A stretch of 64,000 nucleotides of DNA from Drechslerella dactyloides (taxonomy: Eukaryota > Ascomycota > Orbiliomycetes > Orbiliales > Orbiliaceae). The notes below the pieces were generated by a model. The model was not told the origin of the DNA, did no database searches, and was given only the letters and a program-made list of their open reading frames with translations. The stretch spans positions 372,001 through 436,000 of the forward strand of contig JAGTWJ010000002.1 in the NCBI GenBank assembly GCA_020064725.1, read 5' to 3'. Below, in pieces: positions 20,986 through 31,844 of this stretch; the stretch's first letter is position 1; each line of letters starts with the position of its first letter. The position numbers and the translations under genes were made by a program.

Positions 20986-23900
20986 CATAGCATATACTGG
21001 ATATATCACGAATAAAACTTCCTGCAGGCTAGGCTGTTAATTACGCACTCCGATCTGATCGATCTTATCCTATTTTTATCGACATGTTGAACATAATATA
21101 CAGGATATATATTGCTATATTGCATGTCTCATTGGTCGCATCGATTAAGCCAGCTACTCGATTGATCCTGTGGCTGGGTATACCAAGAGCGTTTTGCGAT
21201 TTTTCATGGAGTTTATGAGCTTTCGATTTTTTTCATGCGCTTGGGAGCGAGTTCAGTTTTGAGTTTACGCATGTAAGGCGCAGCTGCGACACTTTATAGC
21301 TAAGCTTTAGTAGCAGTCTATGAAAAGGTACCTAGTAGCTAAAGCTAATCCCAGGATCTGGACCTGCCTGTCGCACATCGGCACCCCAACTGTCTATGCC
21401 CGACACACTCCGCCTGTACCTGCATACCGGCCTTTAAGGCCAACGTTGCACATACGTGGGAGCTTGAATTGTAAACTTGGTTGCCACGCGGCCTCTAGCT
21501 CTACCACAGTTGATTTCTTTACATAATGCTCAGTCGTCGGACTAAATGGGGATGTTCTTGGAGAAGGGAACCGAGAATGCACCGTGGCCGTAGGATTCAG
21601 GCTGGGGTTGTGAACGTAAGTTCTGTGTACGTGTGTGGCAAGGCCTATTTTAGGCAATTAGCTGCGAATTTCAACTCACCTGGTTGTAACTTGATATTCA
21701 AATGCACACCTGCGAACTCAGATGCCCAGTTGAAGATCTGGTGTAGCATCTGATAAATTTACCGATGCATTGCCCTAAATTTAGGCGAGCGTCCTCCGAT
21801 AAGCTGAGGTTTCACAGGCACTATCTGATGGCTTATCCTCGAAATTTCGAGTCTATCATATTGTACGGTCGGGCTTTAGCTATCTTAGATCGATTATTGC
21901 GATTTCTTATCCTTCATTAGTGCATTATGAAATATATTTAAAAATGGTGCGCTGTACAGTACATAAAATTCAATAACTAGGCCTGTTTCCTGGGCCTTCA
22001 ACCAGATTGGAAGCCTACCGGCAAGTTTCGTCCGCACAGTAGTATAGGATTCAGACCGTGCAAAATCTCTCTTGCATGTATGGATGTGAGGATACGTGTA
22101 CTACATTACAACAGCCACCTGATATTGGACCTTCGACATATTAGATGGTCTCGTGATGAGATGAGTTGATGCTTTGCTCCAATCCTGCCCGACAAGGCGT
22201 TGAATAGGAGAACGGGTGAATAGGCGTCAAACACGCCTCGTTTGTCCGGTGCTGCGATCTTCAGGCCCAGAGCACCAATGCAAGCATGTGGCTCAAACAA
22301 ACCCGCCGTTCCTGCGGGGCAGCATCGATCGAGCTGGTTAAGCATGTCAGTTGGGGAGATTAGCGTGGCGTTCGCACCAAAATAAAAATCAGAGCAAGAG
22401 AGCAAAAGAAAGCGAGAAGGCCGCCAATAGCCAAGCGGATGACTCTATTTCGAGAAATGTACCCGTCGACGCTACAGGTCTTGGGTGCTATAGTTATAAC
22501 ACTAATCTTATTCCTTGCGAGCCCGCATGCAAGCACGATGTATAGCGGACGTCCAATTTCGATTAATATTTCCATATCAACATCAAACGAAACGAGTCGA
22601 ACGAGGAAACAAGCTTTGTGCCAGTCTGCCAGCTCGCCGCGGCGTCCTCCCGTTCCCAACGTGTGAGGAACATGCTAACGGGTATTTGTGCAGACGGGAC
22701 GGGACCCAGCGTGATCCCTCGCAGCCGCTGGTCGCTGCGAACATGCTATCCACCTTGTTTTGCCTGTCGCGTTCTGCTGCTGGAGATACTCGAGGTACTC
22801 GAAGCCATCACTTGATTTTCTCCGGTCCTGCAAGAGACGCCACGCCACGGTTCAAATTTGCAAGGCCTCGAGAGAAAAGCAAGCGGGATCGGTGATGTTG
22901 GCGGGCGAGGGCGTGATTTTCCAGCAGCTGCAATGCGATGCCGTTTGCGGGCTGCCAGCATGCTGCGCATGCGGTTGGCCTGCAGGGGCAGAAACGCTGC
23001 AATGCAGCCAGCCAGGCCTTGTCTTGGGCTGGGCTATGAGCTTGATCGGTCTTGGACAGCGAACTAGGGGTAGAGTTAAACGAAACCTCCATGTCGCTGG
23101 ACCCACTTGGCTGGACCCAGCTTTCTCTCTCTGCATAGAGCACTCTCGCCAATGAGACGCGTCTGATTGCACAGGGGGGCGAGGCCTCGTTTGATCTGAC
23201 CGTTCTATCGCCAGCGAACAGACGTGATTCGCATGTCGGTTGACGGTAATAACAGGCGGGAGCTCGATTCGATCGACCCGGGACTCGCAGAATGCTTCGT
23301 TATGTCCGGAGCATGTCCTGCGTATGCATGCATGCATTGTACAGCATGGGCACGTCTGCAAAAAGCGGGTATCCCGAGCGATATTAACCCTTCCACACAC
23401 CGTCGGCTCAAAAGTTGGAGAAGCAAAGTGATATTAGCAAGCAGGCGACCGCTAGGGAACGGCCCAGCTAGGGATTGTGGCTGTGAGCGGGTGCTTCCAT
23501 TCGATATTTTCTTTACGCAGCGTGAATGCGCATCGGACGGAATTGATTCTTCTGAAACCGATGTTGCGATATTCTCCCACCCAGCGCATGACATTTCCCC
23601 AACGGGCGTGGGAACGTCCTAGCATGACTCCATATCTCTGGAAATCGCTACCTAGCTCCCATCCGAGCGATGGCGAGAGAATATGCAGAATCCAGAGTGG
23701 ATTTTGCAGGCCCATGCATGCATGTCCATGTCCCCGCTGGCCTGTTCGCGCTGTCCTGTACTTGGTAATGTACGACGAATGTAACGTCAGATCGAAACGA
23801 CCAAGCGTTCTTCCGGCTGGAAATATTGTACCGCGTAAACAAACCCCGTGATGTGCCCGTCGAGACAATGGGGTCCACCTCTATCTAGGTTGCAGGCCGA

Positions 23901-24814
23901 ATGGATAAACTCTGTCCACGCTCTGTTTCCCGAGCAGTGTCGTCACATCCAGCTGGGGGTGGCCAATCGAAGTGCAGCGCTGGGGGCGGCGAAGTGCGAC
24001 TAATCGATAATTCAGACTCGAAAATAGCATCACACGGCGCACCGGGTCGAGTCGCGTAGCATTCGGAATGATTTCCGCGCACGAAGGACAGGGCTCCAAG
24101 AACGAAGGGTTGCGGTCACACTAGCGTTTGCAGCCTGAGGAGTGGTCACCCGTTGCCTCTGCTGCTGCTGGCCCTGTCTCGATGTCTCCGGCCGGCGGCG
24201 TTTTTTTTTTATTTTTCTGTTCCCATCGAACGGTAATCCGGTCAGTCTCGAAGTCGCAGTCGTCAAAAGAAACGTCCGCTGCTGGGATTGGGCGGTGATG
24301 GGGATATGCAGGTGCATGCATAATGCAATGGCGCTCGGCCGTGGGCGAGAGAAAGCGAGCAGACACTCGAGAGCTTCCCTGTCGCTTGTGGTTACATCCA
24401 GCCCGCGGACCAAGCAATTTTACACTTGAGCACAAAGAAAGGTCCCTGCTCGCCCTCGTCTGCCCTCGCTCTTCTATTTAACCTCGCCCTCGCACTCCGT
24501 TTGAAGCAATTGGTTTTCTCAGCAGTATCGCACTCGTTCTCCACAACAGCAGACGTTCTTTCCTTCTGCAGACTTTCAAAACTTGCTTGGCGCCGACGCT
24601 CGCTTTGCCCTTACGTAATCACTCGCTCCGTTGCAAACTACCACGCAACACATCTCTCGTTGAGACACCGGCTTCACGTTGAAAGACACCCTCGAAACCT
24701 TGCCTGCTTAGAGTTTTCATCTCGAAAACTCTTCCTCTCTCGCTCGTCGCATACATAATCAGTCGACCGGCATATCGACCTTTGTAGTCTTCAATCCTCC
24801 ATTCATCAAGCAAA
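20986..24814. other. 3.8-kb gene-poor region
   Basis: Many short frames overlap on both strands from 22 to 24.4 kb, where GC content rises. The longest are 182 codons (22852-23400, minus) and 138 codons (23452-23868, minus). None has a signal peptide, domain or consistent splice sites. The palindrome TGCATGCA occurs at 23325, 23329, 23715 and 24313. The last 400 bases are pyrimidine-rich and contain CTATTTAA at about 24474, a plausible promoter and leader for the GPI-protein gene. Confidence 0.45.
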
Positions 24815-25533
24815 ATGAAGTTCGCCACTCTTGCTATCGTCGCAGCCTCCGCTGTCAGCGCTCAGGTCACCTTGTAAGCAGCTCTCCTTGCCTATATATC
24901 TCCATGTCCGTTTCATGAACAGCCCGCTAACATCCATCGATTATCAGTGACAACGGTGACTTCAAGTGTCTCGGAAGCGCCGCCGGCAAGAACTTCTGCG
25001 CCGGCGATTCGCTCAAGACCAACATCATCATCCGCTGCACTGGCGAGAAGGGGCAGCCAGGAAACTGCAACGACAACCTCGCCGGCATCCCGCCCGTTGG
25101 CGTCAAATTCGCGGACTGCTACCAGACCTCCAACACCACTGGAGACGCAGCCTGCTCCTTCCAAGGCATCGTCTACCCTGACGGCGGTGAACCGTTCCCC
25201 ATCCCCGGATTCTCTTCATCCTCCTCTGCCCCTGTCTATCCCTCCTCCACCAGCAGCGTCGCGCCTCCGCCGACCTACCTGCCGCCTGGCAATGCCACCA
25301 CCACTGGCGGCTCGACTATGGCGACCGTTACCGCCACAACAACGACAACCACCTGCCCGACCACCTCGCAGGCTCCTACTGGCGGACCTCCCCCCAACCC
25401 TCCGGCAGGTAATGCCACCTACTCCTCTACCCTTCCGATCCCCACACAGGGCGGAAGCGGTGCTGGCTCTCTCATCGTCCGGGACGGCCTTGTCCTGGGT
25501 GCCGTCGCATTCATCGGTTTCCTGCTTCTGTAA
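24815..25533 (+). CDS. GPI-anchored Ser/Thr/Pro-rich cell-surface protein
   Basis: Exons 24815-24873 and 24948-25533 give 214 residues; the intron begins GTAAGC and ends TTATCAG. The signal peptide is MKFATLAIVAASAVSAQ. The N-terminal globular part (about 20-115) has six Cys: FKCLGS, KNFCAG, IIRCTG, GNCND, ADCYQ and ACSFQ. A Ser/Thr/Pro-rich low-complexity stalk follows (about 120-195), then a hydrophobic end (GLVLGAVAFIGFLLL), which reads as a GPI-attachment signal. Composition and layout are typical of fungal cell-wall GPI proteins. No catalytic motif. Strong C-ending codon use and a pyrimidine-rich leader suggest good expression. Function beyond the cell wall is unknown. Confidence 0.85.
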
Positions 25534-26259
25534 AACATTCAGTTGCGCAGACTCGAAAATTCACCGATCTAATGTATTATTGATGACGGCATGACGAACG
25601 TTCTACAATACGCTTCTTGTTCACTTGTCTTTTTCCCCCATAAAAATTCCTTCTTGCACATTGCTGGCTATTTTGCGTATCTGGTTTGCTACGGACGTTT
25701 AGGGCATACATACCTAACGAAAACCGCATGATATCCCATCCTATCCCCGCCATTGGACTTGAGACACATCTTCCTGTGTTCTTTCCTTGTCGGCTTCTTC
25801 ATTTTTTCTTTTCCCTTTCACCTTCACGATAATTTATTTTAGGAGATGCCCCTGTATACGGCCTGTAATTTTTAATGCTTGGTAAATACTTTTACTATTG
25901 AATACAATACGAGACGATCGCAATGATCCGTTCACCACATACCTCATAAGCTTGAGCTCAAGAATCCTAAAATTTAAAAGATCATTTCTGTATAGTGTGT
26001 CCAGATTCAAATTCTTTTGTTTCCCTGACTCGCGTTATGTTGAGGACGCCACTGTCAATGCAGTCGCTAGACTAATCTACGTTGCCGCTGGCACCATGCA
26101 TGCCGTTTATGCCAGTCCGGCCTGCATATGCTACATGCTCTGCTGCAGCTATCGTTTCCGACGGTCCGCCGCACCATAACCTCCATCTAGGCAACCAGGA
26201 CGGTGCATATCGACCGCGAATGCGAAGACATGATATATCATGATCACCATATATGCGTG
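25534..26259. other. Intergenic region downstream of GPI gene
   Basis: T-rich sequence in the first 300 bases is probably the 3' end of the GPI gene. No gene seen; short plus-strand frames at 25898-26179 and 26203-26481 have no motif. Confidence 0.45.
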
Positions 26260-26640
26260 CTAGAAATTCAATTCTACCTTGCGTGCACTCGTCTTGAGAG
26301 CATCACCAACTTTCTCCCGGAACACACAGACAAAACACCTTTTACCGCCCTCACTTCTCGCCATACCCCTCGCGAATACCTCGCCACATCCCGCTGTCAC
26401 ACACGTGCGCTGCTCGACAGAGCCGCCGGATTCCGTCACGCTTTTCGCGAAACAGTCGCTACATTCGTCGGTTGTATCTAGGATCAATCTGGCGGTGGAG
26501 AGGTCACCCGGGAGAGACAGAGAGGCGGATTGTTGGGGTGTGAGAGGTGTAGAGTGTTGGCAGGCGGAGAATTGGATGAGTTGGCGGGGTACCGCGGGGT
26601 TTGGGTGGATGTGGAGGGTAGTCGCTGTATGTGTCCACAT
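26260..26640 (-). CDS. Possible small Cys-rich protein
   Basis: An uninterrupted frame of 126 residues from ATG 26640. The C-terminal half has ordered cysteines: C-x2-C (CSDC), then C-x4-C (CVTAGC), then C-x2-C (CFVC), at about residues 70-113. This is the kind of spacing seen in small zinc-binding folds, though it matches no family I can name. The N-terminal 60 residues look unstructured (His, Pro, Ser, Gln). There is no signal peptide. An overlapping plus-strand frame exists at 26279-26746, so the choice of strand rests on the cysteine pattern. Treat as a candidate only. Confidence 0.35.
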   Translation of the reverse strand: MWTHTATTLHIHPNPAVPRQLIQFSACQHSTPLTPQQSASLSLPGDLSTARLILDTTDECSDCFAKSVTESGGSVEQRTCVTAGCGEVFARGMARSEGGKRCFVCVFREKVGDALKTSARKVELNF

Positions 26641-27440
26641 TTTGGGCAAGCTAAACTGTCCTATGAGTGAGGTAGAAGGCCTTAAGGGTTTGATCTATAA
26701 TGGGCAGTATCCTGGTGCCTTTGAAAATCAAATAAATAGCGAGTAGATTATATTAATTGGTGACAATTGCGAATATCTCGATAGGCGTATATAAAATGGA
26801 GATCTAGGTCTAGGAGCCGCGCCAGAGCAATCTATTACGGGTCATGGTAACGGAGTTCTACAATTCTGCAGGTACATGCGGTTGCAATTTATGAATGTCG
26901 AGGCCGGGCTGTGAAACATGAATCGCCGCAAGCTCAACGTACGGCACTAGTTTGTCCGCACATATTTGTCTTGCAACTGCGTGTTCATGTACCGTGCTTG
27001 TACCACCGTTCAAACATATTTAAACTGGTGTGATTCCACGGGACTTGCTCCAATCGAAGTAGATTCTAGATCCAAATGCGAGCATACTACCGATTGCATG
27101 ATGTATAGCAATATCACGATCGCACTAGGTATATATAGACCAACTTATACAGACTAGCGGGTTGATGTGATAAAATTAGATTGTTCGCACGCTATATGTA
27201 CATAAGATGTGCTTCCATTAAAAACGGTACGGTACAATCCAGATACACAGACTAGAGTTTTGATTCGTCATCAGTAAAAGTCCAAATCATCATACATGTA
27301 TACACCGACGTAGAGAACCCAACCCAACCCAAGACCAAAAACAACTCGCAAGCCATTACCATATAAGAAAAAGAATCATTATACGTGCACGTATTAAAAC
27401 ACCAGTACCAAAGTAAACTTCTTTTCGCCCCATCCACACT
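26641..27440. other. Intergenic, AT-rich
   Basis: No gene seen. It must contain the 3' end of the minus-strand sugar transporter and, if real, the promoter of the small Cys-rich gene. Confidence 0.45.
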
Positions 27441-29257
27441 CTATGCAGTCGCGCTCTCTTTGGTCGTATTCGACTCCATCGACCCGTGCCGATTCTCGAT
27501 ATGCCGCGTCGTCGCATTCTCTCTCAGTCCGGCGTTCACATCCGCGCGCTCCTTCTCGTCCTCCGCCGCCTCCCGCCTGCTGGAGTATCCGGCTGGCACC
27601 CACTTGCTGCTTGTCCACGGCTTCGTCGCGGGGTCCGTGTACATTGCATCCACCTGCTCGAGCGTCAAATTGCTGCTCTCATAGTAGAAGAAGAAGACGA
27701 TCAGCACGCCGAGAAGATTGCACCCGGCAAACACGTATCCGTAGCGATATTGAATGGAGGAGACGATGTACGGTGTGAAGAACGCGAGCAGGAAATTCCA
27801 ACTCCAGTTGCCCGCCGTCGCGAACGAGGCTGAGTGTGAACGCACGCGGAGCGGGAAGATCTCGCCGATTGCGACCCAGACACCGGGGCCCCAGGTCGAC
27901 GCGAAACCGAAGATGAACATGCAAGCGGAGAGGATGAGGATGGAGCCCGTGGTGGAGCTGTTGGCGTCGGCTTCCGAGCCGACGGCGGCGAAGACGATGA
28001 GCCAGGCGCATTGCCAGAGGCCACCGATGATGAGGGGCTTGCGACGGCCGTAACGCTCGATGAACCAAAGACCTGGGAAGGTGGAGACAACATTGACGCT
28101 GCCGAGGATAATTTGGGTGACAAAGGGATTGGTGAGACCGACGGATTTGAATATCGTTGTGCCGTACTGTATTCCCGGCGTTAGTTATCTGTTCGACCAT
28201 GCAGGCTGGATTCTAAGGTTTGAGTATGTATGCAGGAAGAGGGGTGTATCTTACGTAGAAGAAGTAGTTGGCGCCAGTCAGCTGCTGGAACATCTGCAAC
28301 GTGAAACCGAGCAATGTCCGATACAGAATCTTGTCCTTGGGGTCAAAGCTGCTGAAGAACGACTTGTTCGCGAAGCTCTTCTGCGCGTGGATTGTCGCCG
28401 ACATCTCCTGGTACTGCGAATCGATAAGCGCCGCGTTCTGCTTGCCCTTCTTGCCGGCGATCCACCGCAGCGCCTTGATGCAGTCCTCCTTACGTCCCTG
28501 CGAGAGCAGCCAACGAGGCGTTTCTGGGAGCACAAACATGCCACCCATGAGTATCAAAGCCCAGAGATAACCAATCATCAGGGCGCCACGCCACGACCAC
28601 GGCGTCGAATCCACGTGGCTGGTGCCCAAATTGACGACATAGGATGTTAAGATGCCGAGCGTCACGAACAGCTGATACGTTGCGACCAATGCGCCACGAA
28701 CTTGCTTAGGGACCGTTTCAGACACATAGACAGGGACCAGGACGGATAGACCACCGACGGCAAGACCGCAGATGAACCGGCCAATGGCAACTTGGTACCA
28801 CTCCCAGAAGGAGGCGATCTGTACGGTATTGCCAATGATGAAGACGCCGCAAAGAGCAATCATAGCCATGCGACGGCCGAGACGGTTGGAGATTGGTGCG
28901 GCAACGAGTGCACCAATTAGGCAACCGATCGAGAGGAGACCGACGACGAGGCCTTCTCGAACATTGTCGAACTCGTTAGGAACTCCGTTTTTCTCTTCGG
29001 CATCCTGGTTAAATTGTGCAAAGCGGCGTAGGAAGTCCTAGAATCCGATGGCGGATACATTGTTTAGTAGGTTGTTCGCAGGGGTGGCGCGGCATTGTGC
29101 GGATGGTACCCACCTTCATGATCAGGAAGCCGGATATCTGACCGGTGTCCGCACCGAAGAGGAAGCCGCCCATGCTGGCCGTCACGCCGATGGCGATGAC
29201 AGGCCCGGAGGCCACGGCCTTGATATCGCTGAATCTCTCGCTGCGAAATAACCCCAT
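27441..29257 (-). CDS. MFS hexose/monosaccharide transporter
   Basis: Three exons on the minus strand, 29257-29114, 29037-28255 and 28166-27441, phase 0 throughout, 550 residues. Sugar-porter family signatures are visible: GFLFGADTGQISGFL in helix 1, NRLGRRMAM in the loop after helix 2, PETPRWLLSQGRKEDCIKAL at the start of the central loop, QQLTGANYFFY in helix 7, ERYGRRKPL, and EIFPLRVRS before helix 11. Length fits the usual 500-570 residues with 12 helices. The C-terminal cytosolic tail is charged (REAAEDEKERADVNA). It most resembles fungal high-affinity hexose/pentose facilitators or proton symporters at the plasma membrane; the exact sugar cannot be read. No sugar-metabolism genes are adjacent. 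Confidence 0.92.
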
Positions 29258-31844
29258 GTTGGGCTATGCTTAGGGATGTAGTTGACCCGCTGGTCTGTGG
29301 AATCGATCGCTGATTTGAACTCAAACGATTTTGGTGTCCAAGATCTCTAGAACCAGGTGTTGTGTTGGATGTCCAGATCCAGAAATCTGTGCACTGCGGT
29401 GGCAGATATGTATGAGCTCCAAACGTTGTAATGTTGTCTATGTCTCTGGCTTGATCAAGCTCACCTAAATATTATAAATGATTGCGCTTCACTGCCGGCG
29501 TCAGAGTAGGACAAAGGTGAGATGGGATGCAATCGGCCGCTGTGCGGGGTAGAGATGATCAAAAGTCTAAAATATATTAACGTGTGATGGTTAAATGCTG
29601 ACGGGATGCTAGAGGCAGATATATACTTTATACAATACAGCAGTACGTATATACGGAGGGCGGGTTCCAGGAATTTATACGAATATCGTCATACATGGAA
29701 CCGGCACGAACGCCGGCCAGATCCAACTACGTCAAATGCGACTTCACGAGCATTCCTGGAAGCCTTCACGTTATTCCTGCGTGAACTCTAGCCCGGTCGG
29801 TGGTACAGTAGACAATCGGTACCTCCACACGCAGGCAAAGCCGGCGGGACTAATGGATGGAGAAAAAACCTTACCCCGGACAATTCAAGGCTGGGACGGC
29901 GAGTGGCATCTGATGACGCTATGCCGAAGTCCTGGTTCCCCGTTTCGGTCATGGTGTTTTAGTTGTCACACGCCCGCGAAAATTTGCGTGAAGGTGACAT
30001 GACAGACGGTTGATTCTGCAACTCGAGTCCCTTTCGACCTTCTACAATTCTCGGGCCGGACCGGTTTTCGGAGCTCGGTACGGATCTATTCTCAGTAGAC
30101 GACGCCCGTAACGCTGCCTGTGATCCCGCAATTCAGAAATCTACCACGGATTGTGAATGCGTTCCAACATGCTTTGCGGAGATTAAAGTTGGCTCGCCTG
30201 AACGGATGCGTTTGTCACGATTATACCACATGCGACCCACGTCGCCAGAAACGGCGCACATCTAGCCACCACTGTTCGTTTAACTCGCGAGCTAACGTAT
30301 AATGGCGACGTCATCCTGGCGTGGGACGAGAGGGAAGCCGGCCTAGATTTAATGCTTCTCCACAATCTGCACGAAGGCAGATCCCGCGCAGCCCATGATA
30401 CCTGCCAAGGGCGCTCCTTGGTACCGGTGGGGCCACCCAGCAGCTCGTGTGCTCGTCGACTTCGCACTCGAAGATTCTTCATGAGCTCGCCTGGAGTGCA
30501 TGGATCTAGACGACATTGACGGCTCAAACTAATATATATATCCCAGGCATCACAACTAACCTACTTGCAGCCTGCTCCCCCTGTAGATATATCTATAGGC
30601 TGACTACCATCCATTGATCACGCCGCCTCGATGGTCTGCAGATGGTGAAAGGAATGTAACTACGGTCAATACTATACCAACTCCGCGAATCTGCATGACG
30701 CCACAGCGCGGAACCATCGGCAAGCTAGTGTGAGTGCGGTGGGTCCCAATTAATCGAGTTAAATCGATATAAACAACAGCATCGAAGAAAACTCTTAGAT
30801 CTACAACCGGATCTCGCGTGTGCCGAACGAGTATTGGAGGACATCGCATTACATGAGGCCGACTCTGAGGCCTTCGGGTCTGCCGGCGTAGTTTCCTTCA
30901 TCCGCTGGCCGTTGAAATTCTTTCTGCGACTAGTCCAGAAGAGTGCATAAGTATACAGACCCTGGCCTGACGTCATTGGTCGACTACTCGCGTGCGAGGT
31001 CTCACCTTGCAGCAGAATCCGAGACAGGCTCCTGAACTTTCCTAAGTTTGCCTTGTGGCTGTAGGCGCAGTTGTGCTCGTTCTAAAAGGAAGCCCATAGG
31101 CGTCGACCGTTAACTTTCATATGTAAATATCTAAACGTGCGTAACGTATAACGGTAGTAACTACCATTTGGCATTATAATGTTCGGATGTACCGCCACTT
31201 CCACGCGACGGAAGCCGAATAAGCCAACATGTGCATACACATAACATAGGGTCCAAGGCCAAGGCTCCAACTATGGTACCAGCATTATAATATAAATGAT
31301 TCATACATCTATAAAGGAATTGAAGCAAAATCTAGAGAAGGGAAGGCCCTCGCGAACCTATGACTAGATTACAGTGCAGGGATGTGTCTATATACGTACA
31401 AAGTATATACTTATGCCGAAAATGCAATATCAAAGCAACAGGCCAACCAACCAATCAACCAACCAGCCACAGCTTTGTGTGAACAGAAGACCGAATCCCC
31501 GGGTATAGTGAATATAATACACCAGATAAACTCCACCGCATCGATCCCAATTCATTTCGTCAAATCATAAAATTTAAAAGAAAGTATTCGTAGAAAATCC
31601 CAAATCCTCGTCGTCGCTAGCCGCATGCTATACCTCAAAACAATCGCATTGCCTGAAAAAAAAAAAGGAAAAAGAAAAGAAAGAAAGAAAGAAAGAGCAG
31701 TATAGAGAGAGACGGAAAACAAAAGAGAATCAGAGTGGCGAATGTAGGTCCCGTATGCAATCCCAAAATACCCATACCCATGCAAACAACCAATATCATG
31801 AACAAAAACGAAAAAAGAAAAAAGAGATAATGGAGAAATAAATC
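29258..31844. other. 2.6-kb intergenic region with simple repeats
   Basis: The transporter promoter lies at the left. No gene is supported; frames are short. Low-complexity tracts are CCAA-type repeats near 31441-31472 and a purine-rich A/GAAA tract at 31655-31698. Both lie close to the 3' end of the zinc-finger gene. Confidence 0.45.
31655..31698 (+). repeat. Purine tract with GAAA repeats
   Basis: A run of A followed by GGAAAAAG and (GAAA)n on the plus strand, about 150 bases beyond the stop of the minus-strand zinc-finger gene, probably in its 3' UTR, where it would read as pyrimidines. Confidence 0.8.

Noticed and set aside
22852..23868. Overlapping frames of 130-182 codons on both strands
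   Set aside because: Local GC content makes stops rare. None has a signal peptide, domain or consistent splice sites.
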